The notes under the pieces are model-generated. The model was not told the origin of the DNA. It searched no databases and saw only the letters and a list, made by a program, of their open reading frames with translations. From Nitrososphaerota archaeon (GTDB lineage Archaea; Thermoproteota; Nitrososphaeria; Nitrososphaerales; Gagatemarchaeaceae), in assembly GCA_027886975.1 (NCBI GenBank), contig JAPCJK010000007.1:1-36900 (forward strand): a stretch of DNA of 36,900 bases, given 5' to 3'. Both the position numbers and the translations under genes were made by a program. Shown piece after piece: positions 1 through 7,824 of this stretch. Numbering within the stretch: the first letter of the stretch is position 1; each line of letters begins with the position of its first letter.

Positions 1-114
1 CATCCCGACCCTCCGCTCGGTCATTCCACGTTCTCCTTTCACAGGCTCAACAATTACGTTGAAGGACCTGGTGGGAAGGGTTTCCTTATTCCCACACTTC
101 GGGCAATTAGGCAA
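1..114 (-). CDS. Partial CDS (runs off left edge): small zinc-ribbon protein, TTG start, begins MPNCPKCGNKETLPTRSFNVIVEPVKGERG
   Basis: Manual minus-strand translation from TTG at 114; CPxCG zinc knuckle at the N-terminus; TATA-like AAAACTTTAA upstream. Confidence 0.5.
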   Translation of the reverse strand, partial: MPNCPKCGNKETLPTRSFNVIVEPVKGERGMTERRVGM

Positions 115-189
115 TCGCGACTGCGGCGCCTGAGAACGTGTTAAAGTTTTGCCCGGATTACGTCGGAAACTGCGACGTCGCCCAGAGCT

Positions 190-474
190 TTACTGCTCTC
201 TGATCGATTCTAATTCGGACACTGCTGACCACAGGGTCACCCTCGCGAACGAGGGCATGTTAGGATCCTGAGCCACATCGTCGAGGAGACTGATGGCGTT
301 GGCAGCCCTGATGGGGACGCTCACCTTGGTGTCCTGCAGCATCATCACGGAGTCCTTGACAATCTTCCTGATGTTGCGTGGGGTGATGTTCGAGTCGGAG
401 ATCTGCTGGAGGCTCAATACAGCCTTTGCCAGCTTTGCATCGTTTTCCTGCTGCTTCTTTAGTTTGGTACTCAT
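190..474 (-). CDS. UPF0147 family protein
   Basis: ORF 190..495; internal Met (MSTKLKKQQEND) at 474 is the likely start. The pattern SDSNITPRNIRK..VPIRAANAISLLDDVAQDPNMPSFARVTLW is typical of the family. Confidence 0.85.
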   Translation of the reverse strand: MSTKLKKQQENDAKLAKAVLSLQQISDSNITPRNIRKIVKDSVMMLQDTKVSVPIRAANAISLLDDVAQDPNMPSFARVTLWSAVSELESIREQ

Positions 475-561
475 AGAAGGAACTCCGGTTGTCAAACGTG
501 GCTTCGATGCGGTGGGATTAAGTGCTTTTCGCCTCGTGCGGCTTATTATACGAGTGAGACG

Positions 562-906
562 GTGGGCGCCACATTGAGTGCTCCCAAGGACCGGATGAAG
601 CTGGCAGCCGAACTCGTGAGCAAGGGCGCGGCCTTGTTAGCGGAGCCGTGTCCCCTGGACGGCGGGATACAGGTCAGGTACCGGGGGAAGGTGTACTGCA
701 CTGTCCACGATGACCTGTCTTCGATTGCCAAGACTACCATGGTGTCCTTCGATACTGTCGTGGCTCAGTTGAGGGAGGTTCTCCTGACCAAGCTGAATGA
801 AGCTGCGACGAAGTTGGGAGCTGAGAAGGACGGCGCGAAGCAGGATGAACTCGTGTCCCTCATGACCAAGTATTTCGAGCTACTGCAGAAGCTCCCCCAG
901 AAGTAG
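562..906 (+). CDS. Sjogren's syndrome/scleroderma autoantigen 1 (p27)-like protein with incomplete zinc knuckle
   Basis: KLAAELVSKGAALLAEPCPLDGGIQVRYRGKVYCTV resembles the archaeal autoantigen-p27 domain, but the CPxCG pair is CPLDG. Confidence 0.6.
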   Translation: MGATLSAPKDRMKLAAELVSKGAALLAEPCPLDGGIQVRYRGKVYCTVHDDLSSIAKTTMVSFDTVVAQLREVLLTKLNEAATKLGAEKDGAKQDELVSLMTKYFELLQKLPQK

Positions 907-919
907 GCCGTGACATCCT

Positions 920-939
920 CCCACGACTAGCGTCGTGGG
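920..939. repeat. Perfect 8-bp stem, 4-nt loop hairpin of the IS605 right end
   Basis: CCCACGAC TAGC GTCGTGGG. Confidence 0.9.
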
Positions 940-1373
940 CTTCCTGCTTCCTTGACGAGGCTTGCCGGCCTATCTACCAGTAGTGGTCTCATCTCCACAG
1001 GCGTTAGTTCGGCTGCCTCCCAGCCTACCTTCCGCAGCGTGCCGAAGCTCCCGTGAAGGTCCCATCGATGGTCAGACCGCATTTGGGGCAATGAAAGACC
1101 CTGTCGAAGAAGTTGGTAAAACGCCCTATCGACCCTTCGAAGTACATCCTGGAGCACCTGGGATTGGACCTGAACATAGTCTGGAATGCCTTCCTTGAGC
1201 TCCGGAAGTTGATTCTGTTGCGTCCTATAATTGATAGAACGTCCCGATTTGTGGGCATGTTGTCTCTGTTCAAGGGCGGCGTTGTAAAGGCAGCAACAGA
1301 GTTGAAGCGTTAGGTCAAGCTTGGCTTCCTGCTCGTTGTTTGGATAGAATCTGTACTTGAAGGCTCTAATCAA
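927..1373 (-). pseudogene. tnpB: TnpB (OrfB) pseudogene: N-terminal ~95 aa joined by deletion/frameshift to the zinc ribbon
   Basis: Overlapping frames 927..1373 and 1025..1273 hold the two ends of TnpB; the central RuvC region is absent. Confidence 0.8.
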
Positions 1374-1396
1374 ATTCCTTTCTGTACAGCTTTCAT

Positions 1397-1972
1397 GTGC
1401 AACCCCGGATAAAAATCCAAACCAATTCAGACCAAAATTGTTTGGGGAGGTCTTTGAAAGTGTTAAATCGGAACCTCAGAGGTTTCAAGGTCGTGGTGCT
1501 GAGGCTGGGGCAGAAAGTGCCCGAGTTTTCTCTTCCGGATGCCGACAAGAAGGTGAGGTCTTTGGGCGAGTTCACCCGGCAGGGGACAGTGCTTCTCGCG
1601 TTCTTTCCGTTCGCCTTCTCCGGGACCTGTGACAAGGAGATGTGCACATTCAGAGATGGGTTCGGGACGCTGCAGGGCGCCGGGAGTCAGGTGGTGGGTG
1701 TCAGTGTGGACAGCTCCTATTCGCTCAAGGCCTTCGCACAGACGTACAACCTACAGTTTCCCCTGCTCAGCGACTTCAACAAGAAAGTCACCAAGCTCTA
1801 CGGCGTCCTCCAAGATCCTTGGGTGGGCCTCGGGTACAAAGGAGTAGCCAAGAGGGCGGTGATGGTCGTCGACAATAGGGGGATGCTGAAGTACAGGTGG
1901 GTCACAGACGTACCATCGGATGAGCCTCCCTATGGCGAGGTCGTGAAAGCAGCGCAGAAGCTGGCAGCCTGA
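1397..1972 (+). CDS. Peroxiredoxin (AhpC/TSA, BCP-like); true start probably near 1490
   Basis: LRLGQKVPEFSLPDADKKVRSLGEF...FFPFAFSGTCDKEMCTFRD: thioredoxin fold with peroxidatic Cys motif. Confidence 0.9.
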   Translation: MQPRIKIQTNSDQNCLGRSLKVLNRNLRGFKVVVLRLGQKVPEFSLPDADKKVRSLGEFTRQGTVLLAFFPFAFSGTCDKEMCTFRDGFGTLQGAGSQVVGVSVDSSYSLKAFAQTYNLQFPLLSDFNKKVTKLYGVLQDPWVGLGYKGVAKRAVMVVDNRGMLKYRWVTDVPSDEPPYGEVVKAAQKLAA

Positions 1973-2014
1973 GCTATGGGGTTTTTATACGGGTGAGAAC
2001 TTGTCTCATCTGTA

Positions 2015-2371
2015 TTGAGTCAGGGGACAGAGATCAAGCCGATAGTCCAACTTACGCCTAAGGCATCGGAGGAGCTGAAAGTATACCTCCAGAAGCAGGG
2101 AAAGCCAGGTGCTGCGCTGAGGATTTTCGTGACTGCAGGAGGATGCTCGGGTCTATCCTACGGGATGGTTGTAGACGACAAGTCGTCAGAAGATGATTTT
2201 GTGATTGATGTCGACGGCGCAAAGGTGGTGGTTGACAGGTCAACAGCCCCGTTCATTGCGGGGTCAACAGTCGACTACCGGTCAGAGAAGCTTATGGGCG
2301 GAGGCTTCGTAGTCGAAAACCCCAACGCGGTCTCCACATGCGGCTGCGGCGAATCGTTCAAGACTGCCTAG
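2015..2371 (+). CDS. HesB/IscA family iron-sulfur cluster assembly protein
   Basis: ALRIFVTAGGCSGLSYGMVVDD...CGCGESF: conserved Cys positions of A-type carriers. Confidence 0.9.
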   Translation: MSQGTEIKPIVQLTPKASEELKVYLQKQGKPGAALRIFVTAGGCSGLSYGMVVDDKSSEDDFVIDVDGAKVVVDRSTAPFIAGSTVDYRSEKLMGGGFVVENPNAVSTCGCGESFKTA

Positions 2372-2377
2372 TTTGGC

Positions 2378-2962
2378 TTAGGCCGGGTCGCTCCCGCCGA
2401 AAGGTGGGGTTGTAGATTCGACGCTTGTTGCTGTCACACTTGTACGATGTGAACGAAATCCACCAATCACTATGCCTGTGAAAGCGAGAAAAGCGACGGC
2501 GACGCCGCCGCGTAAGAACTGTACAGTGAACGAAGCAGACCACAAGAACCAATCCGTATTTGGGCCTGCGACGTTAAAGGAGTGATAAGCTATCAGCTCG
2601 TAAGCTATGAGGAACAGGTAGCCGACCCCGTATCCGGTGAGACCCCCTGCAAATGAGCTCGTCAGAAGGCGAACATGGTCTGAGAATGTCTGAATGGAAA
2701 TCCTCGATCCTATCTTGTAGAATATGAGGAAACAAATAACTGGATTGAATACAAAACCTATGATGGATTCGACCAGATTATACACCTCTATGAGGTTCGC
2801 TCCCCCATTCAGAAATGAACTTTGGAAGAATTGCTGAAAGTATATCGAAATACCAAATCCGAGACTATAGGTCGCTACGGTCAGCGCGAAAGCTACAATG
2901 AAAACTAGTTTGAAGCGACCTCCTCCTCGCTTGACGGGCTCAGTGAGGCCCTCCGATGACAA
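2378..2962 (-). CDS. Multi-pass membrane protein of unknown function
   Basis: Several hydrophobic segments; no recognisable family. Confidence 0.65.
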   Translation of the reverse strand: MSSEGLTEPVKRGGGRFKLVFIVAFALTVATYSLGFGISIYFQQFFQSSFLNGGANLIEVYNLVESIIGFVFNPVICFLIFYKIGSRISIQTFSDHVRLLTSSFAGGLTGYGVGYLFLIAYELIAYHSFNVAGPNTDWFLWSASFTVQFLRGGVAVAFLAFTGIVIGGFRSHRTSVTATSVESTTPPFGGSDPA

Positions 2963-3104
2963 CGCCGTCTTGGTTTACGTTTGACTGATAAGTGTGTAGC
3001 CTCGCCGTCGTCGACCTACGGTCAGTTCCGACGGAGCGCTGGTCTGATTCTGAATCGACCTCGTTCCCGTCGAGATTTTATAATCTCCAATGCCGTGCTG
3101 AATC

Positions 3105-3401
3105 ATGAATACCAAGAAACTGTATTCGGTGGCGATAGAAATCGGGAGTGTGGCTCTCTCAACTTATGGATTCGCCAGCGCTGCTTACTGGTACTGGGTG
3201 TTTCTCCAATCGCCTCCGGCCCAAGTCGTCAGCTCCAACACTCTTGTGCTTCAGGGCATCCCTATCTCGCACATCGTCACGAGTCTGTTCACGATAGCTC
3301 TGGGCGGCTTCATCCACACTACGCACAAGCTTTGGCCGGAGATACTCGAACTCCTCGAACGCGCCGGAAAGAAAGCCGAGTCTGAAGTCAAGCATGTGTG
3401 A
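3105..3401 (+). CDS. Small membrane protein (2 TM) of unknown function
   Basis: MNTKKLYSVAIEIGSVALSTYGFASAAYWYWVFL...; two hydrophobic segments. Confidence 0.6.
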   Translation: MNTKKLYSVAIEIGSVALSTYGFASAAYWYWVFLQSPPAQVVSSNTLVLQGIPISHIVTSLFTIALGGFIHTTHKLWPEILELLERAGKKAESEVKHV

Positions 3402-3613
3402 ATGAGCGATAGTGCGCGGCGCGTCGTGGTTTGTCGCATACTTGGTTCATCCACGAGGCAGGGCCGGAACCCCTTGCAGGCTGAGAGGCAGGACCTTGGT
3501 GCTTAAGAGTTTGCAATGACTTCAGAGTTGTGTCTCTAGAATTCTCGGGTTTGGTACATGCCCGAAATCCAAGAGAGAGGTTCGAAACACCATCCACCAA
3601 ACTGACTGTGCCT

Positions 3614-4417
3614 ATGGAAATTCGGGTGGAGGTGTACGAACGGGTGAAGTTGCTTCGCCAGAAGGGGTTAAGCTACTCGAAAATACGACAGGTGCTTTCA
3701 GAAAAGTATGGCTTTGCACCGTCGAAGTCGCTTATTTCAGAATGGTTACGTGGAATACATCACCCTCTCGGGAGTGCTAATCGTTTCGTCGCGGAACCGA
3801 TTCCAGAGCTAGCGTACGTAATCGGAGTCAAATTCGGAGACGGGTCAATTAATCGCAAGGGGTACAATCGACGAATCAGACTGCAATCGGTTGACCACGA
3901 ATTTGTGGTCGAGTTCGACCGTTGTGTATCTGTGATTTTGCGGAGCAAGAGACATGCACTCTGGTCAGACAACAAGAGACGAGAGATTCATGTGGAGGCA
4001 CGAAGTGTGTTACTCTTCAACTTCCTGAGACAATCTTTTGGTGATCTCCGAGGGTGGGTTGAGCATTGTCGCCAATGTGTTTCTGCTTTCTTGAGAGGTT
4101 TCTTCGACTCAGAAGGAAGCGTCAGCAAACAGGGTCGGTTGACTGCTTGGAACAATGATACTGCTCTCCTTGGTTATGTCAGGGGTTTGCTTTCCAAGTA
4201 TTTCGTAATCGAAACGACTGGTCCTCACCTGGGGAAGATTAAGGGGAGCAAAATCGAAAGGCGTGGGAGGAGCTACGTTCGGAATTCTGATTCTTATCAT
4301 ATTTACGTTAGAAGTAACTCCATTGAGAAATTCATCAAATACGTTGGGTTCACAATCGAGCGGAAAAGCAAGCGCCTTGAAGTCGCATCAAAGTCGAATT
4401 GCCTTCTGTGCAATTGA
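3614..4417 (+). CDS. Free-standing LAGLIDADG homing endonuclease with N-terminal HTH
   Basis: HTH-like KLLRQKGLSYSKIRQVLSEKYGFAPSKSLISEWLRG; two LAGLIDADG-type motifs, ELAYVIGVKFGDGSIN and VSAFLRGFFDSEGSVS. Likely start MEIRVEVYERVK at 3614 within ORF 3530..4417. Confidence 0.85.
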   Translation: MEIRVEVYERVKLLRQKGLSYSKIRQVLSEKYGFAPSKSLISEWLRGIHHPLGSANRFVAEPIPELAYVIGVKFGDGSINRKGYNRRIRLQSVDHEFVVEFDRCVSVILRSKRHALWSDNKRREIHVEARSVLLFNFLRQSFGDLRGWVEHCRQCVSAFLRGFFDSEGSVSKQGRLTAWNNDTALLGYVRGLLSKYFVIETTGPHLGKIKGSKIERRGRSYVRNSDSYHIYVRSNSIEKFIKYVGFTIERKSKRLEVASKSNCLLCN

Positions 4418-4505
4418 CAGGGTCTACCGCTGATTCGTTGAAATGGGTTTCGAAGGAAGCGCCGGGGGTAGGATTCGAACCCACGCGACCAGAAGGTCAC
4501 GGGCT

Positions 4506-4519
4506 GACTGGTCTTTGAT
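4506..4519 (-). other. Predicted tRNA intron 2 (14 nt), canonical 37/38 position
   Basis: Relaxed BHB: outer helix CGGGC/GCCCG, bulges TCA and AGA, central helix CTCG/CCAG with one mismatch, tiny inner TC-AAA-GA hairpin. Confidence 0.7.
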
Positions 4520-4525
4520 CTCGAG

Positions 4526-4555
4526 TTGCGGACCCGTTTCGTCGCCTGGCGGGTT
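4526..4555 (-). other. Predicted tRNA intron 1 (30 nt), between positions 31/32
   Basis: BHB: central helix GCGG/CCGC, 3-nt bulges GCA and AAC, intron helix ACCCG/CGGGT. Confidence 0.75.
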
Positions 4556-4695
4556 GCCCGCGCATTAACCACTCTGCCACCCCGGCTCAACTGAAGCCTG
4601 CCTCCGACCTCTATTTGTTCGATTTGGGTGAGGCTTTCTTCGCACGCGAGGAGCGCTCGACGATGTAGCTCCAAGTGACGAAGCAATCGACCAGC

Positions 4696-5475
4696 TCAGT
4701 GTCTTCCGAGTGTTCTTTCAAGGAACCACTTCGTGATATCCCAGGCTTCACCGGCTGCTTTTCTATCATAAACATTCTTCCTCGTGTCGTTGAAGAACCC
4801 GTGCTTCGTCCTCGGATATGTCTTCAACGTCAGGTCCTTTCCTCCTTCCAGCATCGCTCCCACGAAGGCGGGGACTTTTTTGTTGATTATTTCATCTTCG
4901 TTGGCATGGATGTCTAGAATCGGGACTGTAATCTTGGCCACGTCTTCGGTGATTGGAGGCTCGCCGTAGAAACTGATTGCGGACTTCAGGTGCGGGCTCC
5001 TGACGGCACATTTGAGGGAAAGGCCTCCCCCCATGCAGAACCCGAGTGTTGTCACCGCGTTGAACTTGGAGTGGGCCCGTTCGACTGCGGCCAATGCGTC
5101 GTCGAGCAGCTTGTCCCTGAATGCAGGGTCATAGAGAGTCGCCGCCACCTCCTTGATCTCCAGACTGACGTCCTTCTTGTTGAGCGCTTCCGCGACCTTC
5201 GCCTTATCCCGCCTCTCCTCCAATGAAAGCTCCCAGACACCCTCCATGGCCTTCCGAATGTTGTCAGGCGTCAGAATTCTTTCGTGGCCCCTGAACAGTT
5301 TGGGCGCGATGGCTGCAAACCCCAGTTTACCGACCCGTTTGCAGACGTCTTCGGTGTGCTCGACAAGGCCCCACACTTCATGAAAGACCATGACACATCC
5401 ATCTGCTCCCTTCGGCGTAACGGAGAACTCTGTCTTGGGCTGTTTTGCCACTGGTCTCCGGTTTCCAGAGCCCAC
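4696..5475 (-). CDS. Dienelactone hydrolase family protein
   Basis: MVFHEVWGL, TTLGFCMGGGLSL nucleophile elbow, DIHANEDEIINKK, TYPRTKHGFFNDTR. Confidence 0.9.
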   Translation of the reverse strand: MGSGNRRPVAKQPKTEFSVTPKGADGCVMVFHEVWGLVEHTEDVCKRVGKLGFAAIAPKLFRGHERILTPDNIRKAMEGVWELSLEERRDKAKVAEALNKKDVSLEIKEVAATLYDPAFRDKLLDDALAAVERAHSKFNAVTTLGFCMGGGLSLKCAVRSPHLKSAISFYGEPPITEDVAKITVPILDIHANEDEIINKKVPAFVGAMLEGGKDLTLKTYPRTKHGFFNDTRKNVYDRKAAGEAWDITKWFLERTLGRH

Positions 5476-5510
5476 GTTTAAATCGAATGCGGTCGGGTTC
5501 TCAAGACAGG

Positions 5511-5954
5511 ATGAAGGTCTCTCTGATCTGGACTAGTCCGAGGCCTGAGAAGACCATTGCGGTCGCGATGAGGAGGTGCTACAGCACCAAACCAATCGAG
5601 GAAATCGAATCGGAACTCGAACAGAAGGGAGCCGAGTACTGGAAGTATTTGCTGGGCAAAGCAATGCAGGACAAGTCGCTCGACGTACTCGAGCACTTCA
5701 CCATGACCCTGCTAGTCGAGGGAGCTGGGGAGACAGAGGTGGGCAATCTTGTGCGCGGCTTTCCGTATCTCCGCGCGACCCAGCTGAAGGACTCTGACTG
5801 GTTGCTTTCCCTGAACTCGAGGACTTTGGTCGAGCTCTGGAGGGACCCTCGCGGCAAGGGGTTCGCTCAGCTCGTTGTGTCAGAGCTCGACGGCGCGAAC
5901 GTTTGCCCGATCTTCAATGAGATGGCTTTCGGAGAGAGAATTCGTGCGAGTTAA
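5511..5954 (+). CDS. ThyX-family paralog with degenerate catalytic motif
   Basis: MKVSLIWTSPRPEKTIAVAMRRCYSTK...SLDVLEHFTMTLLVEG resembles the ThyX N-terminus; NLVRGFPYL sits where RHRxxSxxxxSxR is expected; later WLLSLNSRTLVELWRDPRGKGFAQLVVSEL resembles the ThyX C-terminal helices. Confidence 0.65.
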   Translation: MKVSLIWTSPRPEKTIAVAMRRCYSTKPIEEIESELEQKGAEYWKYLLGKAMQDKSLDVLEHFTMTLLVEGAGETEVGNLVRGFPYLRATQLKDSDWLLSLNSRTLVELWRDPRGKGFAQLVVSELDGANVCPIFNEMAFGERIRAS

Positions 5955-6474
5955 GCTCCTGTACAATACCGACCTGGACGCGCTCAAGCGAGTCCTTGCT
6001 CAGAAAGGCGTCGCGTTTGACCCCGAGGCCCTTATGGACCACGTAGTCTACATGTTCGAAATCGAAGATTGCAGCAGGGTGACGACCCATCAGCTTGTCC
6101 GCCACAGGGCTGTCTCGTACGATCAAGAATCACAGCGCTTCTCCGCTGCAACAAGGGAGGGAGTCGTGACCCCCGCCAGCATCCAAACCAACGAGGCTGC
6201 CTACAAGGCCTACGACGAAGCGCTCAAGACAGTCTACTCTGCCTACGAGAAAATGGTGGCTGCTGGCGTCCCCAAGGAAGATGCCAGGTACATCCTGCCC
6301 AGCGCCATCAAGACGAAGCTGGTCATGACCCTCAACGCAAGGAACCTGATGCACCTGGTCTGGCAGAGGACCGCCCTACAGGCCCAATGGGAAATCAGGG
6401 AACTCGCCTCGACACTCCATAGTCTTGCTCGCGAAGCAACCCCTGAGCTCTGGGCCAAAATCATCGAGAGATAG
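5944..6474 (+). CDS. thyX: FAD-dependent thymidylate synthase ThyX (N-terminally divergent)
   Basis: HQLVRHRAVSYDQESQRF ThyX motif; ARYILP, VMTLNARNLMHLVWQRTALQAQWEIRELA. GTG start at 5944 overlaps the upstream stop. Confidence 0.9.
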   Translation: MRVKLLYNTDLDALKRVLAQKGVAFDPEALMDHVVYMFEIEDCSRVTTHQLVRHRAVSYDQESQRFSAATREGVVTPASIQTNEAAYKAYDEALKTVYSAYEKMVAAGVPKEDARYILPSAIKTKLVMTLNARNLMHLVWQRTALQAQWEIRELASTLHSLAREATPELWAKIIER

Positions 6475-6477
6475 CGC

Positions 6478-7803
6478 TTGGTAAAGGCCTTCGGCACGGC
6501 CGGCGTCAGAGGAATCTTCAACCAGACCCAGACCCCGGAACAGGTCTACAGGTTCGCCGAAACAATAGTCTTCGCCTCGGGGAAGGGAATGTATGGTGTC
6601 GGGTGGGACGGTAGGAAGGCTTCGGCCCTGCTCGCGAAGACAGTGGCGTCGGCAGTCAGTACGATGGGGAGCGACGCCCAGTTGTTTGGCTTAGTCCCCA
6701 CCCCGGTGCTTGCTTTCGGAACCAGGTCCAGGTCGTGCGTCGTTGGTTTTTGCGTGACGGCCTCTCACAACCCGGCTGAGTTCTCCGGGGTCAAGGTCTT
6801 CAATCGCAATGGGATGGAGCTTCCCAAGCTCGACGAGGAGAGGATAGAGCGAGCGATGGCGGTGGATGTAATGAAACCCTCAGGCAGGTTCGGCCAGATC
6901 ATCACCGACGAAGGGGTAATCGAAGACTACGTTCAGGCCGTTGTTTCTCGTTATCAGCGAGTCTCTCAGCCTCTCCGCATAGCCGTAGACTGCGCCAGCG
7001 GGCCTGGAGGGTTGGTGACTCCCACGATACTAAAACTGCTTGGACACCACGTGGTCCCCGTCAACGCCCAGGTCTCATGGCGCTTCCCTGCGAGGCCCCC
7101 TGAGCCGACTGCGACGAACCTAGCGGACTTCACGAAGATGGTCCCGAGCCTCGGTGTCGACGTCGCCTTCGCCCACGACGGGGATGCCGACAGACTCGTG
7201 ATGGCCGACTCCTTCGGGAATATCGTCCCCGATTCTATCCTCACAATCCTTGCCCTGCGCGGCCTGGATGTTCATAGCGGGACTGCCGTCATATCCGAGA
7301 ACACCTCGACTGTGGTTGCGGAAGAAGCGGAACGTCTCGGCCTCAGAGTCCAGAGGAGCAGGGTGGGGAAGACCTTCGCAGTCATGGAAGCCGAGGGCGG
7401 GGTTTTCGCGGCGGAGCCCAGCAAGGTGGTCGACCCGAGGTGGGGCCCGTGGGAGGATGGAATCAATGCCTCGGCCCTCGTTTCAGGCCTCCTCTCAACG
7501 GAGCGAGGGATGCTCGGTGGTGTGATGCGGGAGGTTCAGTGGAGGTACAAGCAGACGAACCTGAGGGTATCAGTAAAGATGCAGGTTCTGGTGGAGAAGG
7601 CAAGGGAGTCTTTCAAGAAGCTCAAGATTTCCGAAGAGCGGACCCTTGACGGGCTAAAACTCGTGCTCGACGATGGGTCCTGGGTGATGTTCAGGCCTTC
7701 GGGGACGGAGCCGATTACGAGACTTTACTGCGAGTCGAAAGACCCACAGACGCTGGAGGCCTTGGTGCAGTTGGGCATCCAGTGCATCGAATCTTCTAAA
7801 TAG
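6478..7803 (+). CDS. Phosphohexomutase (phosphoglucosamine/phosphomannomutase family)
   Basis: FGTAGVRG, VTASHNPAEFSGVK, AHDGDADRLV, FRPSGTEPITRLY. Confidence 0.92.
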   Translation: MVKAFGTAGVRGIFNQTQTPEQVYRFAETIVFASGKGMYGVGWDGRKASALLAKTVASAVSTMGSDAQLFGLVPTPVLAFGTRSRSCVVGFCVTASHNPAEFSGVKVFNRNGMELPKLDEERIERAMAVDVMKPSGRFGQIITDEGVIEDYVQAVVSRYQRVSQPLRIAVDCASGPGGLVTPTILKLLGHHVVPVNAQVSWRFPARPPEPTATNLADFTKMVPSLGVDVAFAHDGDADRLVMADSFGNIVPDSILTILALRGLDVHSGTAVISENTSTVVAEEAERLGLRVQRSRVGKTFAVMEAEGGVFAAEPSKVVDPRWGPWEDGINASALVSGLLSTERGMLGGVMREVQWRYKQTNLRVSVKMQVLVEKARESFKKLKISEERTLDGLKLVLDDGSWVMFRPSGTEPITRLYCESKDPQTLEALVQLGIQCIESSK

Positions 7804-7824
7804 CGTAATCGGTTCTGGCGCTCC

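Larger units (their letters stand above)
905..1375 (-). mobile_element. IS200/IS605 (IS1341-like) TnpB element remnant, internally deleted, right end retained
   Basis: TnpB N-terminus (MIRAFKYRFYPNNEQEAKLDLTLQLCCCLYNAALEQR...) and, in another frame, the C-terminal zinc ribbon (VFHCPKCGLTIDG). Followed by the hairpin CCCACGAC-TAGC-GTCGTGGG and TGACATCCTC, typical of IS605-group right ends. Confidence 0.8.
4460..4586 (-). tRNA. tRNA-Ser(CGA), class II, with two predicted BHB introns
   Basis: Acceptor GCCGGGG/CCCCGGC, discriminator G, D-arm GCAGAGTGGTTAATGC, variable arm GACC-TTCT-GGTC, T-arm GTGGG-TTCGAAT-CCTAC. Removing 4555..4526 and 4519..4506 gives CGGGC-CTCGAGA-GCCCG. Confidence 0.88.

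Noticed and set aside
3570-3600. GAGAGGTTCGAAACACCATCCACCA, resembling a tRNA T-arm plus CCA
   Set aside because: T-stem does not pair and no matching 5' acceptor or D-arm is found upstream.
7380-7470. Unusual GGVFAAEPSKVVDPRWGPWEDG loop in the phosphohexomutase in place of GGExSG
   Set aside because: Similar relaxed sugar-binding loops occur in archaeal phosphohexomutases; not enough to claim a novel specificity.
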